Origin: Clostridia bacterium
GTDB taxonomy: Bacteria; Bacillota; Clostridia; Christensenellales; CAG-138
Reading direction: 5' to 3'
Assembly: GCA_017616435.1 (NCBI GenBank)
Contig: JAFZYC010000041.1
Location: 1-37,946, forward strand
Length of the DNA stretch: 37,946 nucleotides
The position numbers were made by a program, and so were the translations under genes. Shown piece after piece: positions 15,642 to 23,452 of this stretch. Each line of letters begins with the position of its first letter. Within the stretch, counting starts at the first letter, position 1. The notes below the pieces were generated by a model. It was not told where the DNA came from. It did not search any database and saw nothing but the letters and a program-made list of their open reading frames with translations.

Positions 15642-15704
15642 TGAGACCGGCGGTTAAAACCGATGGAAAACCGAAACGGCAATGCGAAATGAAAGGAAGA
15701 CATA

Positions 15705-16715
15705 ATGATCTTTATGAAAAAAGCGATCTGTTTCTTGCTGGCTGCGATACTTATGTGCGCGGTGTTCGGGTGCGCCGGAAGGGAGCCGGTTTCTCCCGCG
15801 CCGGAAGAGGGCAAAATACCGGAGCCGACCGATCAGGCGGCGGCGACGGAGGAACCCACGGAGGAGCCCGCGCCGCTTTCGCTCCTGCCCGACTGGCCGA
15901 CGGAGAACGCGGAGAGCGAGTGGGTCACGTATCGCGGCGTCAGCGCGGATATGCTCGGCGAATACATAGAATCGCGTGAGGCGGACGGCTTCGGTCTGAT
16001 GCTGAACGCGGATACGGACCTTTTAAAGATACTCGTGCGAGGCGACGCGTGGATCGAGATCGCGGACAATACCGGGGAGGATTCGAGCTGTGAGATAAAG
16101 GTATCCTTCGATTCCCCCACCGAGGGCGTCGACCGCGGCGAGGTCGAGGAAGCGATCGCGGAGGCCGAATACAGCTGGGCCGATCCCGAAGGCCCGGAGG
16201 GCGGCATCGACACTATGATAGAGATCACCCCGGAAGGCCTCTATGAGGGCACGGGGCTCGTCGTTTTCCGCGTACTCTATGACGAACGCGCGGAGGAAGG
16301 CACCCTTTTCACGACGAGGACATTCATCGTCGGCGCGGGCAAGGCGTTCGAGGTGCGGTATTTCGATATCGCGGCAGGCGATATCGACGGCGACGGCGAG
16401 GCGGACGCGGTATTCCTCTGCCCGGGGCCGCTGTCGGGATTTTACTCGATAATATTCGAGGCGTTCGGGATAAAGAACGGCGAACTGGAGCGCATAGGCA
16501 TTTCGGGATACTCGCTCGTTTTCGGACAGAGCGGCCTTTCCGCCCATGACGGCCGCGTGTTCTACACGCATGCGGAGCGCGCCGATACCGGGGAGAAGGA
16601 CGAAGCCTCCTTCGGGGAAGAAAAAGAGTTCGCGCTCTATGTCGAGTACGGGGAGATACTGATCGAGGATCCCGAAAACCTGCTGGCACTCGGGCTTTTG
16701 GCGCATTTCAACTGA
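15705..16715 (+). CDS. Lipoprotein with an FG-GAP-like repeat, unknown function
   Basis: 336 residues. Signal peptide with lipobox VFGC (Cys near residue 23), then a Pro/Glu/Thr linker (TEEPTEEPAP) as in other lipoproteins of this window. The folded part is acidic. The segment DIAAGDIDGDGEADAVFLCPG (about 222-242) is a calcium-loop motif of the VCBS/FG-GAP repeat type. Ribosome site AAAGGAAG. A decarboxylase or hydrolase role cannot be argued from the sequence. The gene sits behind the repeat block, so its unit probably starts there. Confidence 0.75.
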   Translation: MIFMKKAICFLLAAILMCAVFGCAGREPVSPAPEEGKIPEPTDQAAATEEPTEEPAPLSLLPDWPTENAESEWVTYRGVSADMLGEYIESREADGFGLMLNADTDLLKILVRGDAWIEIADNTGEDSSCEIKVSFDSPTEGVDRGEVEEAIAEAEYSWADPEGPEGGIDTMIEITPEGLYEGTGLVVFRVLYDERAEEGTLFTTRTFIVGAGKAFEVRYFDIAAGDIDGDGEADAVFLCPGPLSGFYSIIFEAFGIKNGELERIGISGYSLVFGQSGLSAHDGRVFYTHAERADTGEKDEASFGEEKEFALYVEYGEILIEDPENLLALGLLAHFN

Positions 16716-16741
16716 CGAACGATAAAGGAAAGGGGCATAAA

Positions 16742-17215
16742 ATGAACTTCACCACCGACATACTCTCCCTTTTCGACAAGGGCTGGGCGCTCGTCACCGC
16801 GGGCGACATCTCGGATTTCAATACAATGACGATCTCATGGGGCGGCATGGGCACGCTGTGGAACAAGCCCGTATGCACGGTGTACGTCAAGCCCGTCCGC
16901 TACACGCATGAGTACATGGAGGCGAACGATTATTTCACCGTCTCCTTCTTCGACGAAAAATACCGCCCCGCGCTGGCGCTGTTGGGCTCCAAGTCCGGCC
17001 GCGACTGCGACAAGGTGGAGGAGAGCAGGCTCACCCCCGTACGCATAGGGGAGAACCTCGTGGGCTATGTTCAGGCAGCGCACACGCTCGTCTGCCGCAG
17101 GATCTACCGTCAGGATCTCGATCCCGCCGCGATCCCGGAGTTCGCCCGCGAGCGCTATTACGAGACGGAAGCCCCCCACACCATGTACGTGGGCGAGATA
17201 ATAGGGATCGGCTGA
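16742..17215 (+). CDS. Flavin reductase / flavoredoxin-like protein
   Basis: 157 residues, typical of single-domain FMN-binding split-barrel flavin reductases. Motifs: NTMTISWGGMGTLWNKP (residues 27-43), YVKPVRYTHEYMEAND (residues 48-63) and FTVSFFD, which line the FMN pocket. Such proteins bind FMN and reduce flavin or carry electrons, in the cytoplasm; the partner is not identifiable here. AAAGGAAAGG precedes the ATG. It lies 26 bases after the lipoprotein and about 80 before the phosphate transporter, so co-transcription with the lipoprotein is possible but not shown. Confidence 0.85.
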   Translation: MNFTTDILSLFDKGWALVTAGDISDFNTMTISWGGMGTLWNKPVCTVYVKPVRYTHEYMEANDYFTVSFFDEKYRPALALLGSKSGRDCDKVEESRLTPVRIGENLVGYVQAAHTLVCRRIYRQDLDPAAIPEFARERYYETEAPHTMYVGEIIGIG

Positions 17216-17293
17216 GCACGCCGCTCCCAAATAAAGAAAGCATAATTCAACGAGCGATCCCATTCGGGACCGCAGCATCGGGAGGGAAACGAT

Positions 17294-18904
17294 ATGACCT
17301 TCGAGAATTGGATCGGCATAGCGGGCGGTATCGCGCTGTTCCTTTACGGCATCCGCATAATGGGCAACGGCATCGAGCGTCTCGCGGGATCGAAGCTGAA
17401 AACGATACTTGAAAAGCTGACGAAGAACCGCTTCCTGGGGCTGATACTCGGTATGGTGATAACGGGTATCATCCAGAGCTCCAACGCGGTATCGGTAATG
17501 ACGGTAGGCTTCGTCAACGCGAGCCTTATGCCGCTCGAAAACGCGGTAGGCGTCATAATGGGCGCCAACGTCGGTACCACCATCACCGGCCAGCTCATCG
17601 CGTTCAACATCGACGCCGTGGCGCCCATAATCGCCTTCGTAGGCGTGATGGGCATGACCTTCTTCAAGAAAAAGCCGTGGAACAACATATTCTACATACT
17701 TGCCGGCCTCGGCATGCTGTTTATGGGCATGATGCTCATGAAGAGCAACATGGTCTATCTGGGGCAGGAGGAATGGTTCTGCAGGCTCGTCCAGAGCTTT
17801 GAGAAATATCCCCTCGTCGGCGTGCTCTTCGGAACGCTCATGACGATACTCCTGCAGTCCGTATCGGCCTCCGTCGGCGTGCTGCAGGCGATGGCCGCCG
17901 CGGGAATACTCTCGCTCGGTCAGGCGATATACCTCATCTGCGGCCAGAACATAGGCTGCACTATGGTCACCGTGATCGCCGCGATGGGCGGCACGAAGGA
18001 CGCGAAGAGGACCGCCGCGATACACGTAATGTTCAACGTGTTCGCCTGCGTGATCTGCATAATACTCCTGCAGTTCCTGCCTATCACCAGATGGATCGAG
18101 GCGCTCTCGCCCACCAATCCCACTCAGCAGCTCGCGAACGCCAATACGTTCCTAAAGATCGGCGCGACGCTCATACTCTTCCCGCTGTCCGGCCTGCTCA
18201 TAAAGCTCTCCCGCCTCATCATCCGCGGCGAGGACAAGTCCGCAGGCAAGAAGCTCATATTCATCCCGGCCAAGGGCTTCGGTTCCGCGGCGGTCGCAGT
18301 CTCCGGCGCGGAGCTGGAGTGCAACCGCATGTATGAGCTGGCGATGAACAACATGCGCATTGTCTCGGAGGCGTTCTTCACAAAGCGTAAGGGCGATCTG
18401 GAGGAGGTGGACGCGAACGAGGAGACGATAGACTTCCTCAATCACGAGATAGCGAAGGCGCTCGTCGATATCAACCGCGCCGGCCTCGGCGAGCCCGAAG
18501 CGCGCTCCATCGACCGCATGCACCATATCATCACCGACTATGAGCGCATAGGCGACCACGCGGAGAACATCGCGGGCTATATCGGCCACATGCGCGACGA
18601 GAAGCTGACCTTCTCCGAGCAGGCGACGGCACAGCTCAAGGGCCTCTTCGAAAAGGTCATCGATATCACGGAGCTCGCGAACTCCTGCATAAAATCCCCC
18701 TCGGACGAGACCTATAACGAGGTCGCCCGCCGCGAGCAGGAGATCGACGATCTCGTCGAGCAGTACGAGAACGGGCATATCGAAAGGATGGAGCAGCGCC
18801 TCTGCTCCGCGGACGTCGGCATGCTCTTCGTCGAGATGCTTACGGATCTTGAAAGGGTCGGCGACCACGCAATGAACATCGCCGAGATCGGTTGCGGAAA
18901 ATGA
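17294..18904 (+). CDS. Na/Pi cotransporter family protein with PhoU-like domain
   Basis: 536 residues. The N-terminal half is the membrane part of the NptA/SLC34-like family, with the two inverted repeats marked by GIIQSSNAVSVMTVGFVN and LLQSVSASVGVLQAMA (QSS/QSV motifs) and GANVGTTITGQ / GQNIGCTMVT. The C-terminal half (about 340-530) has two PhoU-like three-helix units around IERMHHIITDYERIGDHAENI-type motifs (here DRMHHIITDYERIGDHAENI and LTDLERVGDHAMNIAE). Role in the family: sodium-coupled phosphate movement with a regulatory PhoU domain. GGGAGG precedes the ATG. Its TGA overlaps the next gene's ATG. Confidence 0.93.
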   Translation: MTFENWIGIAGGIALFLYGIRIMGNGIERLAGSKLKTILEKLTKNRFLGLILGMVITGIIQSSNAVSVMTVGFVNASLMPLENAVGVIMGANVGTTITGQLIAFNIDAVAPIIAFVGVMGMTFFKKKPWNNIFYILAGLGMLFMGMMLMKSNMVYLGQEEWFCRLVQSFEKYPLVGVLFGTLMTILLQSVSASVGVLQAMAAAGILSLGQAIYLICGQNIGCTMVTVIAAMGGTKDAKRTAAIHVMFNVFACVICIILLQFLPITRWIEALSPTNPTQQLANANTFLKIGATLILFPLSGLLIKLSRLIIRGEDKSAGKKLIFIPAKGFGSAAVAVSGAELECNRMYELAMNNMRIVSEAFFTKRKGDLEEVDANEETIDFLNHEIAKALVDINRAGLGEPEARSIDRMHHIITDYERIGDHAENIAGYIGHMRDEKLTFSEQATAQLKGLFEKVIDITELANSCIKSPSDETYNEVARREQEIDDLVEQYENGHIERMEQRLCSADVGMLFVEMLTDLERVGDHAMNIAEIGCGK

Positions 18905-19650
18905 TGATAACCTCCGCAAAAAACGACAGGATAAAGGATATAAAGTCCCTGCGCACCCGCAAGGGGCGGCGCGATACGGGACTCCATCTCATAGAGGGCG
19001 AAAGGCTCGTCACCGACGTGCTGGAATCCGGCGTCGTTCCCGATACGGTGCTGGTAGCCGAGTGGAACACCACCGCGGGGGCGAAGCTTGATGAGCTTGA
19101 CGTGCCGTACATCACCGTAACGGGGGAGGTCATGAAGGCCGTCTCCGATACGGATTCGCCGCAGGGCGTGCTCGCCGCGGTGAAAACGCCCGATACCTCC
19201 GTGCCGGAGGAGTACCCCGCGGGGCTCATTGTCTGCCTTGACCGCATACAGGATCCCGGCAACCTCGGCACGGTGCTCCGCACGGCGGACGCGTTCGGCG
19301 CAGCGGGCGTCATAGTCGGGGAGGGGAGCGTCGATCCCTTCATGCCCAAAGCGGTCAGAGCCGCCATGGGCTCAACGTACCACATCCCCGTATGGCAGGG
19401 CGAGCTCAAGACCGAGCTCAAACGGCTGAGGGAAGCGGGCTTCGGCATAGTCTGCGGCCATCTTGAGGGCGCGGAAGACCTGCCCGAGCTCGGCGAGAAG
19501 CGCGTCATCGTCATCGGCAACGAGGCGAACGGCGTTTCGCCCGAGGTCGCGGAGGAGTGCTTCCTCTACCGCCTGCCCATGAAGGGCAGGGCGGAGAGCC
19601 TCAACGCCGCCGTCGCCGCCGCGATACTCATATATAAGCTGAGCGAATAA
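18901..19650 (+). CDS. TrmH/SpoU-family RNA 2'-O-methyltransferase
   Basis: 249 residues from the ATG overlapping the transporter stop (ATGA). An N-terminal substrate-binding domain (LIEGERLVTDVL) is followed by the SPOUT domain: LDRIQDPGNLGTVLRTADAFG (motif 1), IVIGNEANGVS (motif 2) and LPMKGRAESLNAAVAAAI (motif 3, trefoil knot and SAM site). The family methylates ribose in tRNA or rRNA; the target (23S G2251-like or another) cannot be told from sequence alone. A hairpin terminator closes this two-gene unit. Confidence 0.92.
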   Translation: MMITSAKNDRIKDIKSLRTRKGRRDTGLHLIEGERLVTDVLESGVVPDTVLVAEWNTTAGAKLDELDVPYITVTGEVMKAVSDTDSPQGVLAAVKTPDTSVPEEYPAGLIVCLDRIQDPGNLGTVLRTADAFGAAGVIVGEGSVDPFMPKAVRAAMGSTYHIPVWQGELKTELKRLREAGFGIVCGHLEGAEDLPELGEKRVIVIGNEANGVSPEVAEECFLYRLPMKGRAESLNAAVAAAILIYKLSE

Positions 19651-19659
19651 GGAAACGAC

Positions 19660-19693
19660 AACAGCCCTCCGAAGAAAACGGAGGGCTGTTTTT
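19660..19693 (+). terminator. Rho-independent terminator
   Basis: 12-bp stem AACAGCCCTCCG / CGGAGGGCTGTT, 7-base loop, T run. It follows the TrmH stop by 9 bases and faces the converging micro-protein operon, for which it can also act. Confidence 0.9.
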
Positions 19694-19702
19694 ATGCAGT
19701 CG

Positions 19703-19849
19703 TTATTTCTTTTTGTTCTTTTTCGCAAATACCACGATCAGCACGATCGCGGCCGCGACGGCCGCGCAGATGAGCGCGCCTATCAGTATGTACGGCCACA
19801 TTATGATGATCTTATCGAAGGTGCTGACAGCAGCGTCGGAAAGTACCAT
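19703..19849 (-). CDS. Micro-membrane protein 3 (48 aa), tandem paralogue
   Basis: 48 residues: MVLSDAAVSTFDKI then a hydrophobic helix from IMWPYILIGALI to VLIVVF and a strongly basic end AKKNKKK. AAGGGAGA lies 6-7 bases before the ATG. The first five residues (MVLSD) and the helix-plus-lysine end match the 45-aa gene just upstream, so these are duplicates. The topology (short acidic outside part, one helix, lysine tail) resembles the membrane-anchor end of surface proteins but without a sorting motif or signal peptide. No known family; function unknown. Confidence 0.75.
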   Translation of the reverse strand: MVLSDAAVSTFDKIIIMWPYILIGALICAAVAAAIVLIVVFAKKNKKK

Positions 19850-19870
19850 GTTTTGATCTCCCTTCTCTCA

Positions 19871-20008
19871 TCACTTCTTTTTGTTCTTCTTCGCGATAAG
19901 CACGATCGCGGTCACGACGGCCGCTATGACGAGCGCGCCTACCAGTATGTAGGGCCAGAACTCGGTGATCGTCTCAAGGGGTTCGATCGCAACGTCGGAA
20001 AGTACCAT
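19871..20008 (-). CDS. Micro-membrane protein 2 (45 aa), tandem paralogue
   Basis: 45 residues: MVLSDVAIEPLETITEF, helix WPYILVGALVIAAVV..AIVLIA, tail KKNKKK. An AAAGGAGG site six bases before the ATG makes translation very likely. It ends in tandem stops (TGATGA) and lies 21 bases from each neighbour. Closest to micro-protein 3 but with a longer acidic N-part; shares ILIG/ILVG and AIVLIAKKN with micro-protein 1. Too small for usual gene finding. A small regulatory membrane peptide, a transporter subunit or a toxin-like peptide are all possible; none is shown. Confidence 0.78.
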   Translation of the reverse strand: MVLSDVAIEPLETITEFWPYILVGALVIAAVVTAIVLIAKKNKKK

Positions 20009-20029
20009 GTGTTTACCTCCTTTCCCGCA

Positions 20030-20209
20030 TCACTTGATCTTGTTCTTTTTCGCGATCAGCACGATCGCGGCAGCGGCGGCGGCTAATACCGCCAGACCGA
20101 TAAGGATAAAGGGCAGCGGGCCAGTTCCGCCCGCTTTTGCGGTCTCGAGCGCTTGCTCTATCGCCTCTTCGGTGCGCTCGGGGAATATCACGTCTGCGAA
20201 TACGGACAT
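20030..20209 (-). CDS. Micro-membrane protein 1 (59 aa), tandem paralogue
   Basis: 59 residues: an acidic, helical N-part (MSVFADVIFPERTEEAIEQA), a Gly/Pro hinge (AGGTGPLP), the helix FILIGLAVLAAAAAAIVLIA and the tail KKNKIK. The TAGGAGG site overlaps the stop codon of the upstream membrane gene, so translation is coupled. The C-terminal 27 residues align with micro-proteins 2 and 3. It looks like the hinge, helix and tail of a clostridial surface protein with the ectodomain removed. Function unknown. Confidence 0.78.
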   Translation of the reverse strand: MSVFADVIFPERTEEAIEQALETAKAGGTGPLPFILIGLAVLAAAAAAIVLIAKKNKIK

Positions 20210-20219
20210 AGGGTTCCTC

Positions 20220-20558
20220 CTAAAGTATGAAAGTCGTTATCACGAGCCCTATCGAATACGATACGGCGTTTGCGATCAGGGAATCGAGAAGCGGCAGCCT
20301 GCGGGCGGTCGCCTTTTTATAGATCAGCGCCTCGGCGAGGACCGCTGCGAGCTCCAGCGGGAGGATCACCGACCACGCGGGGAGATGCGTGAAGGCCGTG
20401 AGCACGCTGTAAGTGAATACCAGCGGCGGATTCGTCACGACGTTCGCGAGGGCGGCGATGATGAGTTCCTTTCCCCTGAAGCCGAGCGCGAAAAGCAGGG
20501 GGAGCTCTATCGCCTCCGTCAGCGCGAGCGATATTATGAGCGACCAAACGAGGCTCAT
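20220..20558 (-). CDS. Small polytopic membrane protein, unknown
   Basis: 112 residues with three or four hydrophobic segments: WSLIISLALTEAIELPLLFAL, then IIAALANVVTNPPLVFTYSVL, LPLELAAVLAEALIY and SYSIGLVITTFIL. Charged or polar residues inside membrane segments (Glu in TEAIELP and LELAAVLAEAL, Asn-Pro in NVVTNPP) suggest a functional pore or binding site rather than a simple anchor. The ATG overlaps the stop of the MFS gene (ATGA) and the stop overlaps the ribosome site of micro-protein 1, so five genes are translationally linked or closely spaced. No family assigned. Confidence 0.75.
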   Translation of the reverse strand: MSLVWSLIISLALTEAIELPLLFALGFRGKELIIAALANVVTNPPLVFTYSVLTAFTHLPAWSVILPLELAAVLAEALIYKKATARRLPLLDSLIANAVSYSIGLVITTFIL

Positions 20559-21577
20559 GCTTTCTCCTTTTTGAGCCCGATCAGGAGCAGCGCGAGCGAA
20601 ACGAGCGCGAGCCCGCCCGAAACGGCGGGATGAAGCCCGAGCGGTGCGCCCATGAACACGGGCACGCAGCCTATGAACAGAGCGGCCGTCAAAAGCCCGA
20701 ACGCGGTGCCCTTGGCGCCCTTAAGCAGCTTTGCTGAGGCATAGAGCGTTATCGGCATGGTCATATTGAAAAGGAACAGCGCCCCGAGCGTTACCCATGG
20801 GGAGAAGGGGAAGAACAGCGCGAGCGCGCAGAGCCCGAGCGATAATACGGAGGTCAGCCTTATCCCTATCGCGTCCGAAACGAAGCCGCCCGCCGCCTTA
20901 CCGAAGGCGAGGCAGAGCACGGGGATGAGCCCAGCCGCGAGAGGCGGGAGCGCGGACAGCGCGGAGCCCGGGGAGAACGCGTCGGTCGTCCCCAGAAAAG
21001 AGCGCAGCACGACCACGAGGAACAGCGCCGCGAGCGGCAGTATGCCGCCCCTTTCGACGGAGGCGTCGAACTCCGCGTTTCCCGTAACGAAGCGGCGCTT
21101 TTCCGTCGGAAGGAAAGCGATGAGGAGGCCGATGAGCGCGAGCAGCGCCGGCAACAGGTACGGCAGTGAACGGAACTCCGCGGAATAGAACCTGCCGAGG
21201 AAAAGGCCAACAGCGCCGGGGGATACGAACACGCCGAGCGCGCCGGCCTTCGTGCGGGAACGGTTCAAGACCTCTATGCCGCCTCCGACGTGGAACGCGC
21301 CGTTGCCTATCCCCGCGACTACCGCGGAGAGCGCGGGGACCCCGGCGAGCGGGTAGGCCAGCGCGACGAGCCCGCAGCCTATCCCCGCGAACAGGAGATT
21401 GCGGTTAAGCCTGTCCGCGATAACGCCCATCGGGAGCTGCATGAGGAACGCGAACGCGTTGTAGAGCACCATATTGAGCCAGACGTCCCCCGAATGGAGG
21501 AAGCCGAAGAACAGCGCGGCGCATGCGAGATCCACCGCGGCGTGGGCTATTGAGAGTACAGCGGTATGTGCTTTCAT
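20555..21577 (-). CDS. MFS-type transporter
   Basis: 340 residues with about 10-11 hydrophobic segments, somewhat short for a 12-segment major facilitator protein. The loop between segments 2 and 3 reads MGVIADRLNRNLLF, the MFS signature (G-x-x-x-D-R-x-x-R form); GIGNGAFHVGGGIEVLNR and the central hydrophilic loop (PTEKRRFVTGNAEFDASVERG) fit the two-halves fold. Substrate cannot be inferred; members near this sequence are often called drug or sugar efflux. It heads the operon that ends in three micro-membrane proteins, so those may modulate or assemble with it (inference only). The ATG has only a weak site (CAGGATG). Confidence 0.85.
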   Translation of the reverse strand: MKAHTAVLSIAHAAVDLACAALFFGFLHSGDVWLNMVLYNAFAFLMQLPMGVIADRLNRNLLFAGIGCGLVALAYPLAGVPALSAVVAGIGNGAFHVGGGIEVLNRSRTKAGALGVFVSPGAVGLFLGRFYSAEFRSLPYLLPALLALIGLLIAFLPTEKRRFVTGNAEFDASVERGGILPLAALFLVVVLRSFLGTTDAFSPGSALSALPPLAAGLIPVLCLAFGKAAGGFVSDAIGIRLTSVLSLGLCALALFFPFSPWVTLGALFLFNMTMPITLYASAKLLKGAKGTAFGLLTAALFIGCVPVFMGAPLGLHPAVSGGLALVSLALLLIGLKKEKA

Positions 21578-21661
21578 CCTGAGTGACGGCCCTTCCCGAA
21601 GGTTATTTACGGGACTTGCGCCCCTTTATTATTTATACGTATGGGGAAGCGTTTTTCCTTA

Positions 21662-22204
21662 TCAGAACTTTTCCCTGTGCAGGGGGGAGTAGGTGAGCCT
21701 GCCGTTTATGCGGCTGCTTTCGAAAAGGGTGATCCCCGTGACGGTCATGGAGGAGGAAAGAGGGAAGCCTTTGAGCTCCTCCGCCACGAGCTCGTCATGC
21801 TCGACGTTCCTGCCGAGCGTGATATGGGGCATGAACCTGCTGCGGTCCCGCGGGAAGCCGTTGTCCGCAAGGGCGGAGGCGAGCGTTTCACGCAGCACGC
21901 CGAGCTCGCCTGTGTCGCCGGTGACGGTGACGAGCGAAACGCGGTGATTGCCGGAGGCGGTCTTTTCAAAATAGCCGTAGCGCCCGAGCCCGAGCCTGAA
22001 CGGCCGTATGCCGCGGCAGGCCTCCCGCATGGCGGAGACGGCTCCCGCGAGATCGTCCGTCTCGCCGAGGAACTGCAGCGTCAGATGAAAGTTCTCCTGC
22101 GGGACGAAGCGGCCCCCGCAGGAGCGCTCGCGCAGGAGCTTCGACAGCCCGTCAAGCTCACGCCGCATATCGGCGGGAAGTTCCAAGCCAATGAAAAGAC
22201 GCAT
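21662..22204 (-). CDS. thpR: RNA 2',3'-cyclic phosphodiesterase
   Basis: 180 residues, the normal size of ThpR (LigT family, 2H phosphoesterase). Both catalytic HxT motifs are visible: HLT at residues 40-42 (in ENFHLTLQFLGE) and HIT at 127-129 (in MPHITLGRN). The start MRLFIGLELP is typical, with AAAGGGGG upstream. The enzyme opens 2',3'-cyclic phosphates on RNA ends to 2'-phosphates. It lies 84 bases upstream of the MFS operon on the same strand and may or may not share its transcript. Confidence 0.93.
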   Translation of the reverse strand: MRLFIGLELPADMRRELDGLSKLLRERSCGGRFVPQENFHLTLQFLGETDDLAGAVSAMREACRGIRPFRLGLGRYGYFEKTASGNHRVSLVTVTGDTGELGVLRETLASALADNGFPRDRSRFMPHITLGRNVEHDELVAEELKGFPLSSSMTVTGITLFESSRINGRLTYSPLHREKF

Positions 22205-22307
22205 CGATAATACCCCCTTTGTCCCTTCGATTATACCACGAAGCGGGGCGTTGCCGCAAGAGCGGGGAAAGATCCCGAAAAATCTTAAAATATATTGAAA
22301 AAAAGGC

Positions 22308-22337
22308 TTGCAATTTCAAGCGGCAAGGGGTTATAAT
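22308..22337 (+). promoter_or_regulatory. Promoter of rpmE
   Basis: TTGCAA (22308-22313), 18-bp spacer, consensus TATAAT (22332-22337). The predicted start near 22344 leaves a leader of about 100 bases. Confidence 0.8.
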
Positions 22338-22343
22338 ACACCT

Positions 22344-22442
22344 TGCGGATCTTTCCGGGGCGCTTATTTTCTCGCCCCACCGCAAATAAGCGGCAGGAGG
22401 GCGGCTTCTCGCCCTGCACCGAACAAAGTTAGGAGATTCAAA
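22344..22442 (+). ncRNA. Structured leader of rpmE, candidate L31 autoregulatory element
   Basis: The leader can fold GGGGCG (22357 on) with CGCCCC across CTTATTTTCT, enclosed by GCGG/CCGC, and then GGGCG-GCTTCT-CGCCC within GCAGG...CCTGC (about 22393-22417), just before AGGAG. Known L31 leaders in several phyla bind free L31 to repress translation; whether this one belongs to a described class needs a covariance search. Confidence 0.5.
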
Positions 22443-22643
22443 ATGAAGAAGGATATCCATCCTGTGTATGGTGAGAGCATCGTTCGCTGCGCCTGCGGCG
22501 AGACCTTCAAGTCCGGCTCCACAAAGGGCGAGCTCAAGGTCGAGATCTGCTCCAAGTGCCATCCCTTCTACACCGGCCGCCAGAAGCTCGTCGACACCGG
22601 CGGACGCGTAGACAAGTTCAAGAAGCGCTATGGCATAAACTAA
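22443..22643 (+). CDS. rpmE: 50S ribosomal protein L31, zinc-binding form
   Basis: 66 residues from ATG at 22443 with AGGAG eight bases upstream. [10 protein letters not shown] opening, Cys16 and Cys18, then Cys36 and Cys39 in [14 protein letters not shown] form the zinc site of the C+ type L31. The end KKRYG is typical. L31 bridges the ribosomal subunits. The gene has its own promoter, a structured leader and a terminator, i.e. it is monocistronic. Confidence 0.97.
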   Translation: MKKDIHPVYGESIVRCACGETFKSGSTKGELKVEICSKCHPFYTGRQKLVDTGGRVDKFKKRYGIN

Positions 22644-22657
22644 TAGGACTTTCACAG

Positions 22658-22688
22658 AATGACCTCGATTTTTCGAGGCCATTTTGTC
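22658..22688 (+). terminator. Terminator after rpmE
   Basis: Stem AATGACCTCGA / TCGAGGCCATT (one mismatch) with a TTTT loop and a short T run, 15 bases after the stop. Confidence 0.7.
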
Positions 22689-22704
22689 TAGGGGGAGAAA
22701 AAAT

Positions 22705-23451
22705 ATGTTCAACGTTGAAAAGGTAACCAAAGACGTCATCGAATGGGTCAGGGACTGGTTCGAGGTGAACGGTCCCGGCTGCAATGCGGTGATAGGCATC
22801 TCCGGCGGCAAGGATTCCTCCGTCACGGCGGCCGTGTGCGCGGCGGCATTGGGCCGCGAGCGCGTGATCGGCGTTATGATGCCCAACGGCGTCCAGCCCG
22901 ATATCGGCTATTCCGAAAAGCTGATAGAGCACCTCGGCATAAGGTCTTTTACGGTCAACATCCACGACGCGTACATGGCCCTCTCCCGCGAGGCGGAGGC
23001 CGCGATCGGCGGGGAGCTCTCCCGCCAGACGGTGATCAACATGGCGCCGCGTATCCGCATGACCGCGCTCTACGCCGTCTCCCAGAGCATGAACGGCCGC
23101 GTCGCCAACACATGCAACCTCTCGGAGGACTGGGTCGGCTACTCCACGAGATGGGGCGATTCCGTGGGCGACTTCTCGCCTCTCGCCAAGCTCACAGTGC
23201 ATGAGGTCATAGAGGTCGGAAGGTATTTGGGACTCCCCGATTTCATTGTCGACAAAGCCCCCTCGGACGGGCTCACCGGCCTCACCGACGAGGATAACCT
23301 CGGCTTCACCTATGAGACGCTCGACCGCTACATAAGGACGGGCGTGTGCGTCCCCGAGGAGAAGAAGGAGCTCATCGACCGCAAGCACGAAATGAACCTC
23401 TTCAAGCTCTCCATGATGCCCGCGTTCCCCTACGAGCCGGAAGAGGACTGA
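22705..23451 (+). CDS. nadE: Ammonia-dependent NAD+ synthetase
   Basis: 248 residues from the ATG at 22705, which has GGGGGAG seven bases upstream. The PP-loop SGGKDS is at residues 33-38. Later motifs NTCNLSEDWVGYSTRWGD and GDFSPLAKLTVHEV are the NAD-synthetase signature for the deamido-NAD site, and PSDGLTGLTDED the lid. There is no glutaminase domain, so ammonia is the nitrogen donor: deamido-NAD + ATP + NH3 to NAD+. It is followed after one base by the histidine phosphatase gene. Confidence 0.95.
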   Translation: MFNVEKVTKDVIEWVRDWFEVNGPGCNAVIGISGGKDSSVTAAVCAAALGRERVIGVMMPNGVQPDIGYSEKLIEHLGIRSFTVNIHDAYMALSREAEAAIGGELSRQTVINMAPRIRMTALYAVSQSMNGRVANTCNLSEDWVGYSTRWGDSVGDFSPLAKLTVHEVIEVGRYLGLPDFIVDKAPSDGLTGLTDEDNLGFTYETLDRYIRTGVCVPEEKKELIDRKHEMNLFKLSMMPAFPYEPEED

Positions 23452-23452
23452 G

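Larger units (their letters stand above)
15301..15704. other. Non-coding stretch built of repeat copies
   Basis: About 400 bases without a supportable gene. It holds full repeat copy B, a half copy C and, at 15306-15335, a decayed left half (GCCTCCCCGTGGCGGGCG). No promoter of good quality was found; the AAAGGAAG site of the next lipoprotein is at its end. Confidence 0.6.

Noticed and set aside
16835..18025. A 396-codon minus-strand frame
   Set aside because: Antisense to the flavin reductase and phosphate transporter genes; His- and Arg-rich composition of a shadow frame.
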